Source: Streptomyces sp. NBC_01016 (GTDB lineage Bacteria; Actinomycetota; Actinomycetes; Streptomycetales; Streptomycetaceae). Taken from it: 64,000 nt of DNA. The stretch is taken from assembly GCF_026341035.1 (NCBI RefSeq), contig NZ_JAPEOQ010000001.1, forward strand, positions 4,836,001 through 4,900,000, read 5' to 3'. Positions 8,396-16,228 of this stretch are shown in pieces (positions within the stretch are counted from its first letter, which is position 1; each line of letters opens with the position of its first letter). A program made the translations under genes and the position numbers. Under the pieces are notes generated by a model. It saw nothing but the letters and a program-made list of their open reading frames with translations. It was not told the origin of the DNA and ran no database searches.

Positions 8396-9598
8396 ATGAC
8401 GCATGCAGGACGCCTGCCCGAGGGATTCCTGTGGGGCGCCTCCACCGCCGCCCACCAGATCGAGGGCGGCAACACCAACAGCGACTGGTGGGAGTTCGAG
8501 CACAGCGGAATCCCGTACGTCAAAGAGCCCAGCGGTGACGCCTGTGACAGCTACCACCGCTGGCGCGAGGACATGGACCTGTTGGCCGAACTCGGCTTCA
8601 CCGACTACCGGTTCAGCATCGAATGGGCCCGCATCGAACCGGCCCCGGGCGAGTTCTCCCGCGCCGCCATCGCCCACTACCGGCGCATGGTCGAGGGCGC
8701 CCGCGAGCGGGGCCTGCGGCCCATGGTGACCCTGCACCACTTCACCGCACCCCGCTGGTTCGCCCAGCGCGGCGGCTGGGCCGCCGCCGGATCGGACGAA
8801 CTCTTCGCCCGCTACCTCACGGCAGCAGCGCCCATCTTCGCCACGGACGTGGCACACGTGTGCACCATCAACGAGCCCAACATTCTCGCCGTCATGGCCG
8901 CCGCGCAGACGGCCCTCGCCTCAGGGCAGCCCGTGGACTTCGCCGAGAACCCGCCGGCCCCGGACGAGGCCACCACCGATGCCCTGATACGTGCGCACGC
9001 CCGCGCCGTCGACACGGTCAAGTCCCTTGCCCCACAGGCGAGTACGGGCTGGTCCGTCGCCAACCTGGTGTGCCAGCCCCTGCCCGGGGCCGAGGATGTC
9101 GCCGCGGCCTTCCGGCGCTCCCGTGTGGACGTCTTCCTCGAAGCGGCCCGCGGCGACGACTGGCTCGGAGTGCAGGCATACACGCGCACGCTCATCGGCC
9201 CGAACGGCCGGCTGCCCGTACCCGAGGGCGCGGAACGCACCCTCATGGGATGGGAGTACTACCCGCAGGCGCTCGGCCATGCCGTGCGGCACAGCGCCTC
9301 CGTCAGCGGCGGCACCCCGCTGATCGTCACCGAGAACGGCATCGCGACCGCCGACGACGCCCGCCGGATCGAGTACACCACCGGCGCTCTGGACTCCCTG
9401 GCCGCCGCGATGCGGGACGGCATCGACGTCCGCGGCTACTTCCACTGGAGCGCCCTGGACAACTACGAATGGGGCCGCTACGCGCCGACCTTCGGCCTGA
9501 TCGCCGTCGACCGCGAGACCTTCGTCCGTACGCCCAAACCCTCGGCCGCCTGGCTCGGCGCCATCGGCGGCACCCGTGTGGTGCCCGGCGAGGAGTGA
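8396..9598 (+). CDS. Glycoside hydrolase family 1 beta-glycosidase
   Basis: A 400-residue GH1 enzyme. The N-terminus LPEGFLWGASTAAHQIEGG is the family signature; the acid/base Glu160 is in TINEPN and the nucleophile Glu313 is in VTENG. FHWSALDNYEWGRY near the C-terminus is the conserved GH1 aglycone-site region. ATG 8396 is preferred over the in-frame ATG at 8357 because GAGAGAAG precedes it at ideal spacing. It is slightly shorter than the usual 440-480 residues. As last gene of the PadR operon it probably cleaves the glycoside released by the sulfatase. Confidence 0.93.
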   Translation: MTHAGRLPEGFLWGASTAAHQIEGGNTNSDWWEFEHSGIPYVKEPSGDACDSYHRWREDMDLLAELGFTDYRFSIEWARIEPAPGEFSRAAIAHYRRMVEGARERGLRPMVTLHHFTAPRWFAQRGGWAAAGSDELFARYLTAAAPIFATDVAHVCTINEPNILAVMAAAQTALASGQPVDFAENPPAPDEATTDALIRAHARAVDTVKSLAPQASTGWSVANLVCQPLPGAEDVAAAFRRSRVDVFLEAARGDDWLGVQAYTRTLIGPNGRLPVPEGAERTLMGWEYYPQALGHAVRHSASVSGGTPLIVTENGIATADDARRIEYTTGALDSLAAAMRDGIDVRGYFHWSALDNYEWGRYAPTFGLIAVDRETFVRTPKPSAAWLGAIGGTRVVPGEE

Positions 9599-9657
9599 GG
9601 GCATTGAGGAGGCGGGGCGGCCCAGGCAAGGCACCCTAAAGGGGCCACTTCAGTCGC

Positions 9658-10028
9658 TCAGCCCGCCGCGGCCAGCAGCGGTGTACGGCTGAGGGCCGAC
9701 ACGAACTGGTCGAGGACCTGGGGCAGGGCTTCGCCCGCGGCCGGCGCGACGGTCAGGGTGCCGTCCTCGTGGGCGGTGAGGTCCTTGTCGAGGGTGAACC
9801 AGCCCTGGACGATGTGGCCGGCGCCCATGGAACTGAGCACCGGGCGCAGGGCGTAGTCGATGGCCAGTACGTGTCGGCGCCCAGGAGCGCTTCGGCGGGG
9901 ATGGTGCGGACGTCGAGCGGGCTCACCTCGTGGCCCTGGGCGGCGAGGTGCGTATCGAGGTGGCGCAGCAGTTTTCCGGTGCGGGAGGAGGCGGAGGGGC
10001 TGCCGGAGAGGGACAGGACGGTGGCCAG
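9658..10028 (-). pseudogene. NADPH-dependent FMN reductase (SsuE-like), internally deleted
   Basis: The N-terminal part, read from about 10028, contains TVLSLSGSPSASSRTGKLL, the flavodoxin-fold phosphate-binding loop of SsuE/MsuE reductases, and runs to LLGADT. It then jumps at about 9868-9875, one frame off, to the C-terminal part starting VLAIDYALRPVLSSMGAGHI. About 60 residues between these blocks, including the GG loop, are missing. The apparent first codon is CTG where ATG is expected. It lies immediately downstream of sfnB and presumably once supplied FMNH2 to SfnG. A short shared sequence at the junction (CACG) suggests a microhomology deletion. Confidence 0.8.
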
Positions 10029-10047
10029 GGGCGCCCTTTCGGATGGC

Positions 10048-10078
10048 GGGGCGCCTCCCGTGGTGTGGGAGGCGCCCC
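10048..10078. terminator. Strong hairpin between sfnB and the reductase pseudogene
   Basis: GGGGCGCCTCCC (10048-10059) and GGGAGGCGCCCC (10067-10078) are a perfect 12-bp inverted repeat with a 7-nt loop. It starts 10 bp beyond the sfnB stop. There is no U-tract, as is usual in Streptomyces. It may terminate or attenuate transcription into the former reductase gene. Confidence 0.75.
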
Positions 10079-10087
10079 GGGGAGCGG

Positions 10088-11305
10088 TCAGGAGTACCAG
10101 GTCGGTTCGGGCAGCTCACCGCCCAGGACCCAGCGTCCGACTTCGCGGCGCTTGTAGGCGACCGGGTCGTGCAGGGTGTGGGTGCGCACATTGCGCCAGA
10201 ACCGGTCAAGGCCCTCGGAGCTGGCGGTGGAGCGGGCCCCGGTGACCTCGAAGATGCGGCTGGACACTTCCAGGGCGACGTCGGTGGCGCGTGCCTTGAC
10301 CGCGGCCACCCGCACCTCGAATTCGCCACGGGACTGCTCGGTGACCGCGTCGGGTTCCTCGTGCAGTCGCTGCCCTTCGGCGGCGACTGTGTCGGCCAGT
10401 GCCTCGACCGCCCACAGCTTCGCGGTGAGGTCGCCGTAGATGTCGATGACATACGGCTCGTCGACCGCGTGCTCATGGCCGCCGTGCAGCCAGGGGCGGG
10501 TCTTCTCGCGTGTGTAGGTGGCGGCCGTCTGCAGCGCACCGCCCGCGATGCCGAGGTAGAAGCTGACGAACACCAGCTGAATGGTGGGAACGTTGAGGGT
10601 GTTGTAGATGCGCGGCTGGAACTTCTTGTCGACGTATCCGGCTGCCGAGGCCCACGGGGTGCGGACGCCATCGAGGGTGACGCCGCCGCTCTCGGTGAGT
10701 CGCTGGCCGATGTTGTCCCAGTCGTCGTGGAAGGTCAGGCCGTCGCTGTCGGAGGGCACGATCGCGAAGACGTGCTGGTCGGTGCCTTCGAAGACACCCT
10801 CCAGGACGGTGACGTCCGAGACCTTGCTGCCGGTGGAGAAGGACTTTCGACCGGTGAAGACCAGGTCGTCGCCGTCCTCGGTGACGACGACGTCCGCGTC
10901 GCGCGGATTGACGGCTCCGCCGAAGAACCAGCGGTTCCTGGCCGCCTCGGCCTCCACGTGCTCCCACTGCTCGCGGGTGCCCACCAGGCGGGCGGCCCAG
11001 TTCCACAGGTAGTGGTAGCCGAGGAGCTGGCCGATGGAACCGTCGGCCTTGGACACCTCGCGGACCACCCGGTAGGCAGTCGGCCACTCCTGGCCCGCGC
11101 CGCCGTGCTCGGTGGGGCCGAGCAGGGTGACCAGGCCCGAGTCCTTGAGGAGCTGGACCTCGGCGTACGGAGTGGCGCCGGCGTGGTCGCGGGCGGCGGC
11201 GTCGGTGGCCAGGACAGTGGCGACCTCGCTGGCGCGGGTGATCCAGTCCTCGGCCGACTGCGGGGCGGGGCGGGTCTGCCAGTCGACGGGCGTGACGGTG
11301 CTCAT
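10088..11305 (-). CDS. sfnB: SfnB-family flavin-dependent sulfur-acquisition monooxygenase
   Basis: A 405-residue protein of the acyl-CoA-dehydrogenase fold, in the SfnB/DszC branch that uses reduced flavin and oxygen rather than acyl-CoA. Recognisable blocks are GLVTLLGPTEHGGAGQEWPT, KADGSIGQLLGYHYLWNW, RNRWFFGGAVNPRD, GRKSFSTGSKVSDV, FHDDWDNIGQRLTESGGV and the C-terminal RNVRTHTLHDPVAYKRREVG. AGAGGT precedes ATG 11305. It lies 103 bp downstream of sfnG on the same strand. By family it acts in using organosulfur compounds as sulfur source; the exact reaction is less certain than for SfnG. Confidence 0.88.
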   Translation of the reverse strand: MSTVTPVDWQTRPAPQSAEDWITRASEVATVLATDAAARDHAGATPYAEVQLLKDSGLVTLLGPTEHGGAGQEWPTAYRVVREVSKADGSIGQLLGYHYLWNWAARLVGTREQWEHVEAEAARNRWFFGGAVNPRDADVVVTEDGDDLVFTGRKSFSTGSKVSDVTVLEGVFEGTDQHVFAIVPSDSDGLTFHDDWDNIGQRLTESGGVTLDGVRTPWASAAGYVDKKFQPRIYNTLNVPTIQLVFVSFYLGIAGGALQTAATYTREKTRPWLHGGHEHAVDEPYVIDIYGDLTAKLWAVEALADTVAAEGQRLHEEPDAVTEQSRGEFEVRVAAVKARATDVALEVSSRIFEVTGARSTASSEGLDRFWRNVRTHTLHDPVAYKRREVGRWVLGGELPEPTWYS

Positions 11306-11408
11306 GGTGTGTGACCTCTTTCGCGGTGCGGAGCGGAGCGGTGCGGTGCGGAAGGTGGGCAGTACGGAGGGTGTGCGGGACGATCGGGCGGAACGAGCGC
11401 GACGTGAA

Positions 11409-12506
11409 CTAGTCCTCGGAGGACGGGAGTTGGGACTCCAGTTCGCGCACCAGGGGCAGGACCCGTCGGCCGAAGTACTCGACTTCCTCGTGGTAGTGCA
11501 AGAAGCCGAGCAGGAGCAGATCGACGCCGAGTTTCTTGTAGGCGACGATCCGCTCGGCGATCTGCTCCGGTGTACCGATGAGCCCGGTGCGGAAGCCGTC
11601 GTTGTACTGCACCAGGTCCTCGAAGGAGGAGTCCTGCCACATGCCCTTGCCGTCGGCGGCGGACCGGCCGGCCTGCTTGACGGCGGCACCGAAGCCTTCG
11701 ACGGCCTCGGTGTCGGCCTTGGCGACGATCTCGCGCAGCGTCTCGCGTGCCTCGGCCTCCGTGTCACGGGCGATGAGGAAGCCGTTGAGGCCGAACTTCG
11801 GTGCGCTGCGGCCCGCTTCGGCGGCGGACTTGCGTACGTCGTCGATCTGCTCGGTGACCCCGGCGAAGTCCTTGCCGTTGGAGAAGTACCAGTCGGAGAC
11901 GCGGCCGGCCATGGCGCGCGCAGCCGTGGAGTTGCCGCCCTGGAAGATCTCCGGATGAGGCCGCTCGGGAGTGTTCAGAGGCTTGGGCTTGAGGGTGAAG
12001 TCGCGCAACCGGTAGAAGTCGCCTGCGAGTTCGGTGTGGTCCTCGGTCCAGATCTGGCGGAGCGCGCGGATGAACTCCTCGGTGCGGCGATAGCGCTCGT
12101 CGTGCTCGAGCCAGGGCTCGCCCAGGGCAGTGAACTCGCCCTTGAACCAGCCGCTGACGACGTTGACCGCGAACCGGCCCTTGGAGAGGTGGTCCGCCGT
12201 GGCACCGAGCTTGGCGAGGACGCCGGGATGCCACAGTCCGGGATGCACCGCGGCGATGACCTTCAAACGCTCGGTGGCCAGCAGCAGGGCGAGGCTGAAG
12301 CTGGTGGACTCGTGCTGGTACTCGGCTCCGTAGCTGGCCATGTAACGGACCTGGCTGAGGGCGTAGTCGAAGCCGTTGTTCTCGGCGAGGACGGCGAGTT
12401 CCCGGTTGTATTCGTAGCCCCAGTCGGTGCGCTGTTCGATTTTGCTGGTGACCAGGCCGCCGCTGACATTGGGGACCCAATAGGCGAATTTCAGGGGCGC
12501 GGGCAT
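11409..12506 (-). CDS. sfnG: FMNH2-dependent dimethylsulfone monooxygenase
   Basis: A 365-residue luciferase-like (LLM) flavin monooxygenase. The N-terminus LKFAYWVPNVSGGLVTSKIE, then NNGFDYALSQVRYMASYGAE, VSGWFKGEFTALGE, RPHPEIFQGGNS and LVQYNDGFRTGLIGTPEQIA match SfnG, which converts dimethylsulfone to methanesulfinate with FMNH2 and oxygen. AGGAG precedes ATG 12506. A cysteine-containing leader peptide gene precedes it by about 170 bp and a LysR gene diverges upstream. The expected FMN reductase partner downstream is broken, so reduced flavin must come from another enzyme. The product would be periplasm-independent, acting in the cytosol. Confidence 0.92.
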   Translation of the reverse strand: MPAPLKFAYWVPNVSGGLVTSKIEQRTDWGYEYNRELAVLAENNGFDYALSQVRYMASYGAEYQHESTSFSLALLLATERLKVIAAVHPGLWHPGVLAKLGATADHLSKGRFAVNVVSGWFKGEFTALGEPWLEHDERYRRTEEFIRALRQIWTEDHTELAGDFYRLRDFTLKPKPLNTPERPHPEIFQGGNSTAARAMAGRVSDWYFSNGKDFAGVTEQIDDVRKSAAEAGRSAPKFGLNGFLIARDTEAEARETLREIVAKADTEAVEGFGAAVKQAGRSAADGKGMWQDSSFEDLVQYNDGFRTGLIGTPEQIAERIVAYKKLGVDLLLLGFLHYHEEVEYFGRRVLPLVRELESQLPSSED

Positions 12507-12675
12507 GCGGAACTCCTGTCGCGGAATGCGGAATGCTGGGAATTTCAGGCACGCCGAATTCGGCAGGCATGTGCGGCAGCCGGATTCAGGCAGTGCGAGG
12601 ACGGCACGGCACGGCACGCCGGTCGGTATGACGGGTGCTGGTGCTGGTGCTGGGGGAGAGCGGCGGATCAGCGAT
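12507..12675 (-). promoter_or_regulatory. Leader region between Cys leader peptide and sfnG
   Basis: This 169-bp transcribed spacer contains a perfect palindrome GCCGAATTCGGC (12553-12564), three GGCAC units near 12600, three GGTGCT units at about 12636-12653 and the sfnG ribosome-binding site. These could form alternative structures coupling ribosome position on the leader peptide to sfnG expression. No single terminator hairpin is obvious by eye. Confidence 0.4.
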
Positions 12676-12780
12676 TCAGGCCGCGAGTTGGCGATCCAGG
12701 CCGCAAGCACGACAGGAAGCACTGGAGACGCGCGCGAGGTCGACATGGAGTCGCCGCGTGAGGTCCAGTTGCTTGTTCAT
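12676..12780 (-). CDS. Putative cysteine-responsive leader peptide upstream of sfnG
   Basis: A 34-residue ORF. It begins MNKQLDLTRRLHVDLARV and continues SSASCRACGLDRQLAA to a TGA stop. The LTRRLHVDLxRVxxxxC pattern is the recurring signature of short actinobacterial leader peptides found before sulfate, cysteine and organosulfur genes. Two cysteine codons two residues apart fit ribosome stalling when Cys-tRNA is scarce. The ATG lies 7 nt after a plausible -10 element, so the transcript is probably leaderless. It shares strand with sfnG, 169 bp downstream. Function as an attenuator is inferred from family knowledge. Confidence 0.82.
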   Translation of the reverse strand: MNKQLDLTRRLHVDLARVSSASCRACGLDRQLAA

Positions 12781-12787
12781 GGATTCG

Positions 12788-12817
12788 ATGCTGGCAGGGC
12801 GTCCTGAAAACCGTCAA
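12788..12817 (-). promoter_or_regulatory. Promoter for a leaderless leader-peptide transcript
   Basis: Read on the minus strand, TTGACG (12817-12812) and CAGCAT (12793-12788) are separated by 18 bp, and the leader ATG starts 7 nt after the -10. That geometry would put the transcription start at or next to the initiation codon. Confidence 0.5.
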
Positions 12818-12917
12818 GGGAAACCAGACCGGTTTCGCATCGTGGACCATTGAATTTCACGAGCCTGTGACAGGGGAACCCTTGCACTGTCCGGATCGGC
12901 ATCCGCATTCTGCTGGC

Positions 12918-13847
12918 ATGCGGACCGAACAACTGGAATACATTGCCGCGGTGACCCGGCTCGGCTCTCTGCGCCGGGCGGCGGAGGAACTGCGTGTGTC
13001 GCAGCCCGCGTTGAGCGAGACCGTCAGGAACCTGGAACGGGAATTGGGAGTCGACCTCCTGGAGCGCAAGCGCTCCGGATCGACGATGAGCACACAGGGC
13101 CGGGAACTGCTGCCGCACATCGCAGGCGTGCTGGAGGCGCTGGACCGGCTCCGGGCCGCAGCCGGCGAGCAACACCGGATCAGCCGCATGGTGCGGGTCG
13201 GTACGGTGAACGCGGCGACCATTCCCCTTCTCGTGCCGGTGGTGCGGGAGTTCCGCGCGACGCATCCGGTCACACAGGTCGAGGTGGTCGGGACGCAGCA
13301 GCCGGAGATTCAACGGGGCCTGTCCGAGGGCGGCTTCGACCTGGGCCTCGTCAACCATCTGGCCGGCGACGACGTGCCCGCGGGCCTGGAGTCGTCCCAA
13401 CTCCTGCGCGGCAGACCGGTGGTGTGCGTGCACCCCGACAGCCCGCTCGCCGCCCGGCCCGCGATCACGGTGGAGGAGCTGCTCCGTGAACCTCTGGTGG
13501 CGATGCGCTCCGGCTATGTCATGCACCGGTTCGTGCACCGGCTCCTGGCAGGCCGGGACCCGGTGTTCTCGTACTCCACCGACGGCGCCGAGATGGGCAA
13601 GCTGATGGTGGCCGAGGGGCTCGGTGCGACGGTCCTGCCGGACTTCAGTGTGATCGGCGATCCGCTGGAACGGCTCGGCAGGATCACCTACCGGCCGATC
13701 GCGGACGACTCGACGTGCGTCCTTCTCATGCTGCAGCGCCGGAGGGGCGACGCGGTGGCGCAGGCGGCACGTGACTTGCATCAAGGGTTCGTGCGCAGGG
13801 CCAGGAAACTGAACGCGATCTCGGGCGTTGTTTCCCCGACGGCATGA
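12918..13847 (+). CDS. LysR family transcriptional regulator
   Basis: A 309-residue LysR-type regulator. The winged HTH (1-60) starts MRTEQLEYIAAVTRLGSLRRAAEEL and contains VSQPALSETVRNLERELG; the substrate-binding domain follows from about residue 90 (RVGTVNAATIPLL). ATG 12918 gives the canonical N-terminus; the frame is open further upstream but without conservation. It diverges from the leader-sfnG-sfnB operon and most likely activates it in response to sulfur limitation, as LysR proteins of the CysB/Cbl type do elsewhere; the effector is not known. Confidence 0.9.
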   Translation: MRTEQLEYIAAVTRLGSLRRAAEELRVSQPALSETVRNLERELGVDLLERKRSGSTMSTQGRELLPHIAGVLEALDRLRAAAGEQHRISRMVRVGTVNAATIPLLVPVVREFRATHPVTQVEVVGTQQPEIQRGLSEGGFDLGLVNHLAGDDVPAGLESSQLLRGRPVVCVHPDSPLAARPAITVEELLREPLVAMRSGYVMHRFVHRLLAGRDPVFSYSTDGAEMGKLMVAEGLGATVLPDFSVIGDPLERLGRITYRPIADDSTCVLLMLQRRRGDAVAQAARDLHQGFVRRARKLNAISGVVSPTA

Positions 13848-13884
13848 CGGACGGGTGAGGGGGCGCCCCGTCGATGCCCGTGAG

Positions 13885-14160
13885 AGTAGTCCCACCGCTT
13901 CGCAATCGGCCCGCGGTGGCAGGCCGTCAACGTCCCCGGGGTGACCGGGAGGGCACGCTTTCAGTCGTAGCGCGGTATCAGCGACGACAGCGCGGCCAAC
14001 CAGGCCCGGTCCGCCGGCTCCTAACGGGCCGGGCCCTCAAGTTGCCGACGCAGCACGGCATTCTCATGCCTCAGTACCAGCAGTTGGGCGTCCTTGGCCG
14101 TGCTGCGGTGCAGCAGGCACCCGGCATGGATAGCAACGCCTGGGTGACCTGGTACAGCAT
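13885..14160 (-). pseudogene. Insertion-sequence transposase N-terminal remnant
   Basis: From an ATG at 14160 the minus strand reads MLYQVTQALLSMPGA, then shifts frame at about 14116 into LLHRSTAKDAQLLVLRHENA and VLRRQLEGPAR, a stop, EPADRAWLAALSSLIPRYD, a second stop, and VTPGTL and IAKRWDY. This order is that of the N-terminal helical region of rve-type transposases common in Streptomyces. One frameshift and two stops make it inactive, and the catalytic domain is absent. It ends abruptly at 13885. The rest of the gap between the LysR and GntR genes shows nothing else recognisable. Confidence 0.72.
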
Positions 14161-14267
14161 CGAGACGATCACCACCGCAGCATCTCAACCACCAGCCTTG
14201 GCGTGGCCCGCGACTCCACCGGCAGCGATGACTTACGAGCCCCACAGGCTGCGGCCGGCCGGGCCCC

Positions 14268-14936
14268 TCAGTTCGGGTCGGCGTTCCCGGTCACTACAGC
14301 GACGGCGTGGTGACGGTGCGCGGCGAAGAGTTCGAGCGCCGTTTCGGTGTCGCGGGAGCGGAGCGCGGTCACGAGCCCGTGGTGTTCGCGCGGGATGCAG
14401 CCGAGGTACCCGTCGGTGCTGAGGTTGATCCGGGTCAGCAGGAACAGGTGGACCTGGCACCGGATGCCGTCCCAGGCGTCGGCGAGGCGCTGGTGGCCGG
14501 CGGCGGCGAAGACGGCGTCGTGGAAGGCGATGTCCAGTCGGACCATCTCGTGGGCGTCCGTGACGTGCTTCATGACCTCGGCCGCCTTGGCGAGGGACGC
14601 GAGGTCCTCGTCCGAGGCGCGCGTGATCACTTGGCGGACAGCCAGGTCCTCCAGCGCGCCACGTAGGCTGTCGAGCTCGGCGGCATCCTCGGCGGACACC
14701 GTCGTCACTGTCGTCCCGCGATGCCACGCGCAGTGGACCAGCCCCTCGCGTTCCAGTACGCGCAGTGCCTCACGTACGGGACCGCGGCTGACGTCCATCG
14801 TGGTGGACAGTTCCACCTCGCGGAGCTGTGCGCCGGGGGCGTAGACCCCATTGAAGATGGCCTCGCGGATCCGGTCCGCGACCTCGTCCGACAGGCCGCG
14901 GCGGCGGGCCGGGGACACCTTGCCCTGATCACCCAT
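14268..14936 (-). CDS. GntR/FadR family transcriptional regulator
   Basis: A 222-residue regulator. The GntR winged HTH (about 12-75) shows LSDEVADRIREAIFNGVYAP, GAQLREVELSTTMDVSRGPVREAL and LEREGLV; the C-terminal all-helical FCD domain (about 85-215) has the metal-binding pattern with D/H residues in RLDIAFHDAVFAAAGH and EHHGLVTAL. ATG 14936 is chosen; AGGAGG sits 12 nt upstream. It diverges from a five-gene operon starting at 15048, with a large palindrome between, so it most likely controls both directions. Confidence 0.9.
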   Translation of the reverse strand: MGDQGKVSPARRRGLSDEVADRIREAIFNGVYAPGAQLREVELSTTMDVSRGPVREALRVLEREGLVHCAWHRGTTVTTVSAEDAAELDSLRGALEDLAVRQVITRASDEDLASLAKAAEVMKHVTDAHEMVRLDIAFHDAVFAAAGHQRLADAWDGIRCQVHLFLLTRINLSTDGYLGCIPREHHGLVTALRSRDTETALELFAAHRHHAVAVVTGNADPN

Positions 14937-14967
14937 GTCCGATGCACACCTCCTCAAGCTACGTCCG

Positions 14968-15011
14968 AATGTTAACATCTTGCTATTGTCTCAATGTTAA
15001 CATTGAGACAA
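14968..15011. promoter_or_regulatory. Paired GntR operator-like palindromes
   Basis: A perfect 26-bp palindrome occupies 14986-15011, its left half reading TTGTCTCAATGTT. A second site at 14968-14979 repeats the core GAATGTTAACAT. Both share AATGTTAACAT and are AT-rich islands in the gntR/operon intergenic region, consistent with cooperative binding by a FadR-type dimer overlapping both promoters. Confidence 0.75.
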
Positions 15012-15047
15012 GTCAACCCTCTGGACCCATTCCCGGAAGGCAGCGTC

Positions 15048-15479
15048 ATGAGCGTTCTCGAGTCCCCGATCCCGCGATTCCACCTGGCTGTGCCGGTCGA
15101 CGACCTGTCCGCCGCGCGTCGCTTCTACGGCGACGTGCTGGGTCTGGATCAGGGCCGCAGCGCGGACACCTGGGTGGACTGGAATCTGTACGGCCACCAG
15201 TTCGTCACCCACCTCGCACCGGAGCGTGCGCAGCGTATACACAACCCGGTCGACGGTCACGATGTCCCGGTGCCGCACTTCGGGGTGATCCTGGCAATTC
15301 CTGCCTTCCAGGAGCTCGCCGAGCGGCTGCGCACGGCAGGTACCGAGTTCGTCATCGAGCCCTACGTCCGCTTCGAGGGGCAGAAGGGCGAGCAGCACAC
15401 GATGTTCCTCCTCGACCCGGCGGGCAACGCTCTGGAGTTCAAGGCGTTCGCCGACGACTCCCAGGTGTTCGCCGCCTGA
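15048..15479 (+). CDS. VOC (glyoxalase/dioxygenase fold) protein
   Basis: A 143-residue vicinal-oxygen-chelate protein. It shows the paired beta-alpha-beta modules: RFHLAVPVDDLSAARRFYGDVLGL near the start and MFLLDPAGNALEFKAF near the end, with candidate metal ligands His (FHLAV), His (HFGV) and Glu (ALEFK). GGAAGG precedes ATG 15048. First gene of the GntR-controlled operon with a NAD(P)-binding protein, RidA and an old yellow enzyme. Could be a lyase or ring-cleaving dioxygenase; the substrate is unknown. Confidence 0.85.
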   Translation: MSVLESPIPRFHLAVPVDDLSAARRFYGDVLGLDQGRSADTWVDWNLYGHQFVTHLAPERAQRIHNPVDGHDVPVPHFGVILAIPAFQELAERLRTAGTEFVIEPYVRFEGQKGEQHTMFLLDPAGNALEFKAFADDSQVFAA

Positions 15480-15536
15480 CCGGCAAGCACCGCACCTCCT
15501 CCCTACTGACCACTACTCGAAAGCCGGGACGAACTC

Positions 15537-16187
15537 ATGAAGGTGTTCCAGATCGGCGCGGCCGGTGGAGTCGGTCGCCGTCTCACCCAACTCCTCGCCG
15601 CGCGCGGCGACTCGGTGACCGGTATGCACCGCATGACCGATCAGGGCGAGACCGTGCGCGAGTCCGGTGGGACGCCGGTGGCCGGCGATCTCATCAACGA
15701 CTCGGTCGACGACCTCGCGCAGAAGATGCGGGGCCATGACGCGGTGGTCTTCTCGGCCGGCGCGCACGGCACCGGTTCGGACAAGACGACCCTCATCGAC
15801 GGCAAGGGCCTTCGCAAGGCTGCCGACGCGGCCGTGCTCGCCGGGGCGACGCGGTTCGTTCTGGTCTCGGTTTTCCCCGACGCGCTGCGTGGCGGCGAGG
15901 CCGGTGAGGGCTTCGAGCACTACATCAAGGTCAAGAAGAGTGCCGATGTGTACCTGACGTGCACCGATCTCGACTGGCTGATCGTCCGTCCGGGGACCCT
16001 GCTGGACACCCCCGGCAGCGGCCGGGTCACGGCCGGCCCGGCCGTCGAGTACGGCGACGTGCACCGCGACGATGTCGCCGCGTTCATCGACGCCGCCCTG
16101 CACGAGCCCGCCCTCAGCCGCGTCATCGTCGAGCTGACCTCCGGCGACACCCCCGTGGCCGATGCGGTCGCCCGCCTCGCCGTCTGA
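15537..16187 (+). CDS. NAD(P)-binding SDR-like protein (atypical/extended)
   Basis: A 216-residue Rossmann protein. MKVFQIGAAGGVGRRLTQLLAARG carries the nucleotide-binding GxxGGxG loop; DAVVFSAGAHGTGS, VLVSVFPDALRG and LDWLIVRPGTLLDTPGSG are typical of the YwnB/NmrA-like NAD(P)H-binding branch. The canonical YxxxK pair is not clear; FEHYIKVKKSAD has a Tyr-x3-Lys that may serve (YIKVK). It follows the VOC gene by 57 bp in the GntR operon. Likely a reductase, epimerase or redox sensor. Confidence 0.82.
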   Translation: MKVFQIGAAGGVGRRLTQLLAARGDSVTGMHRMTDQGETVRESGGTPVAGDLINDSVDDLAQKMRGHDAVVFSAGAHGTGSDKTTLIDGKGLRKAADAAVLAGATRFVLVSVFPDALRGGEAGEGFEHYIKVKKSADVYLTCTDLDWLIVRPGTLLDTPGSGRVTAGPAVEYGDVHRDDVAAFIDAALHEPALSRVIVELTSGDTPVADAVARLAV

Positions 16188-16228
16188 GCCCCGCGCCCCG
16201 CCCCCACCACCAGAGAAGGCCAACCACC

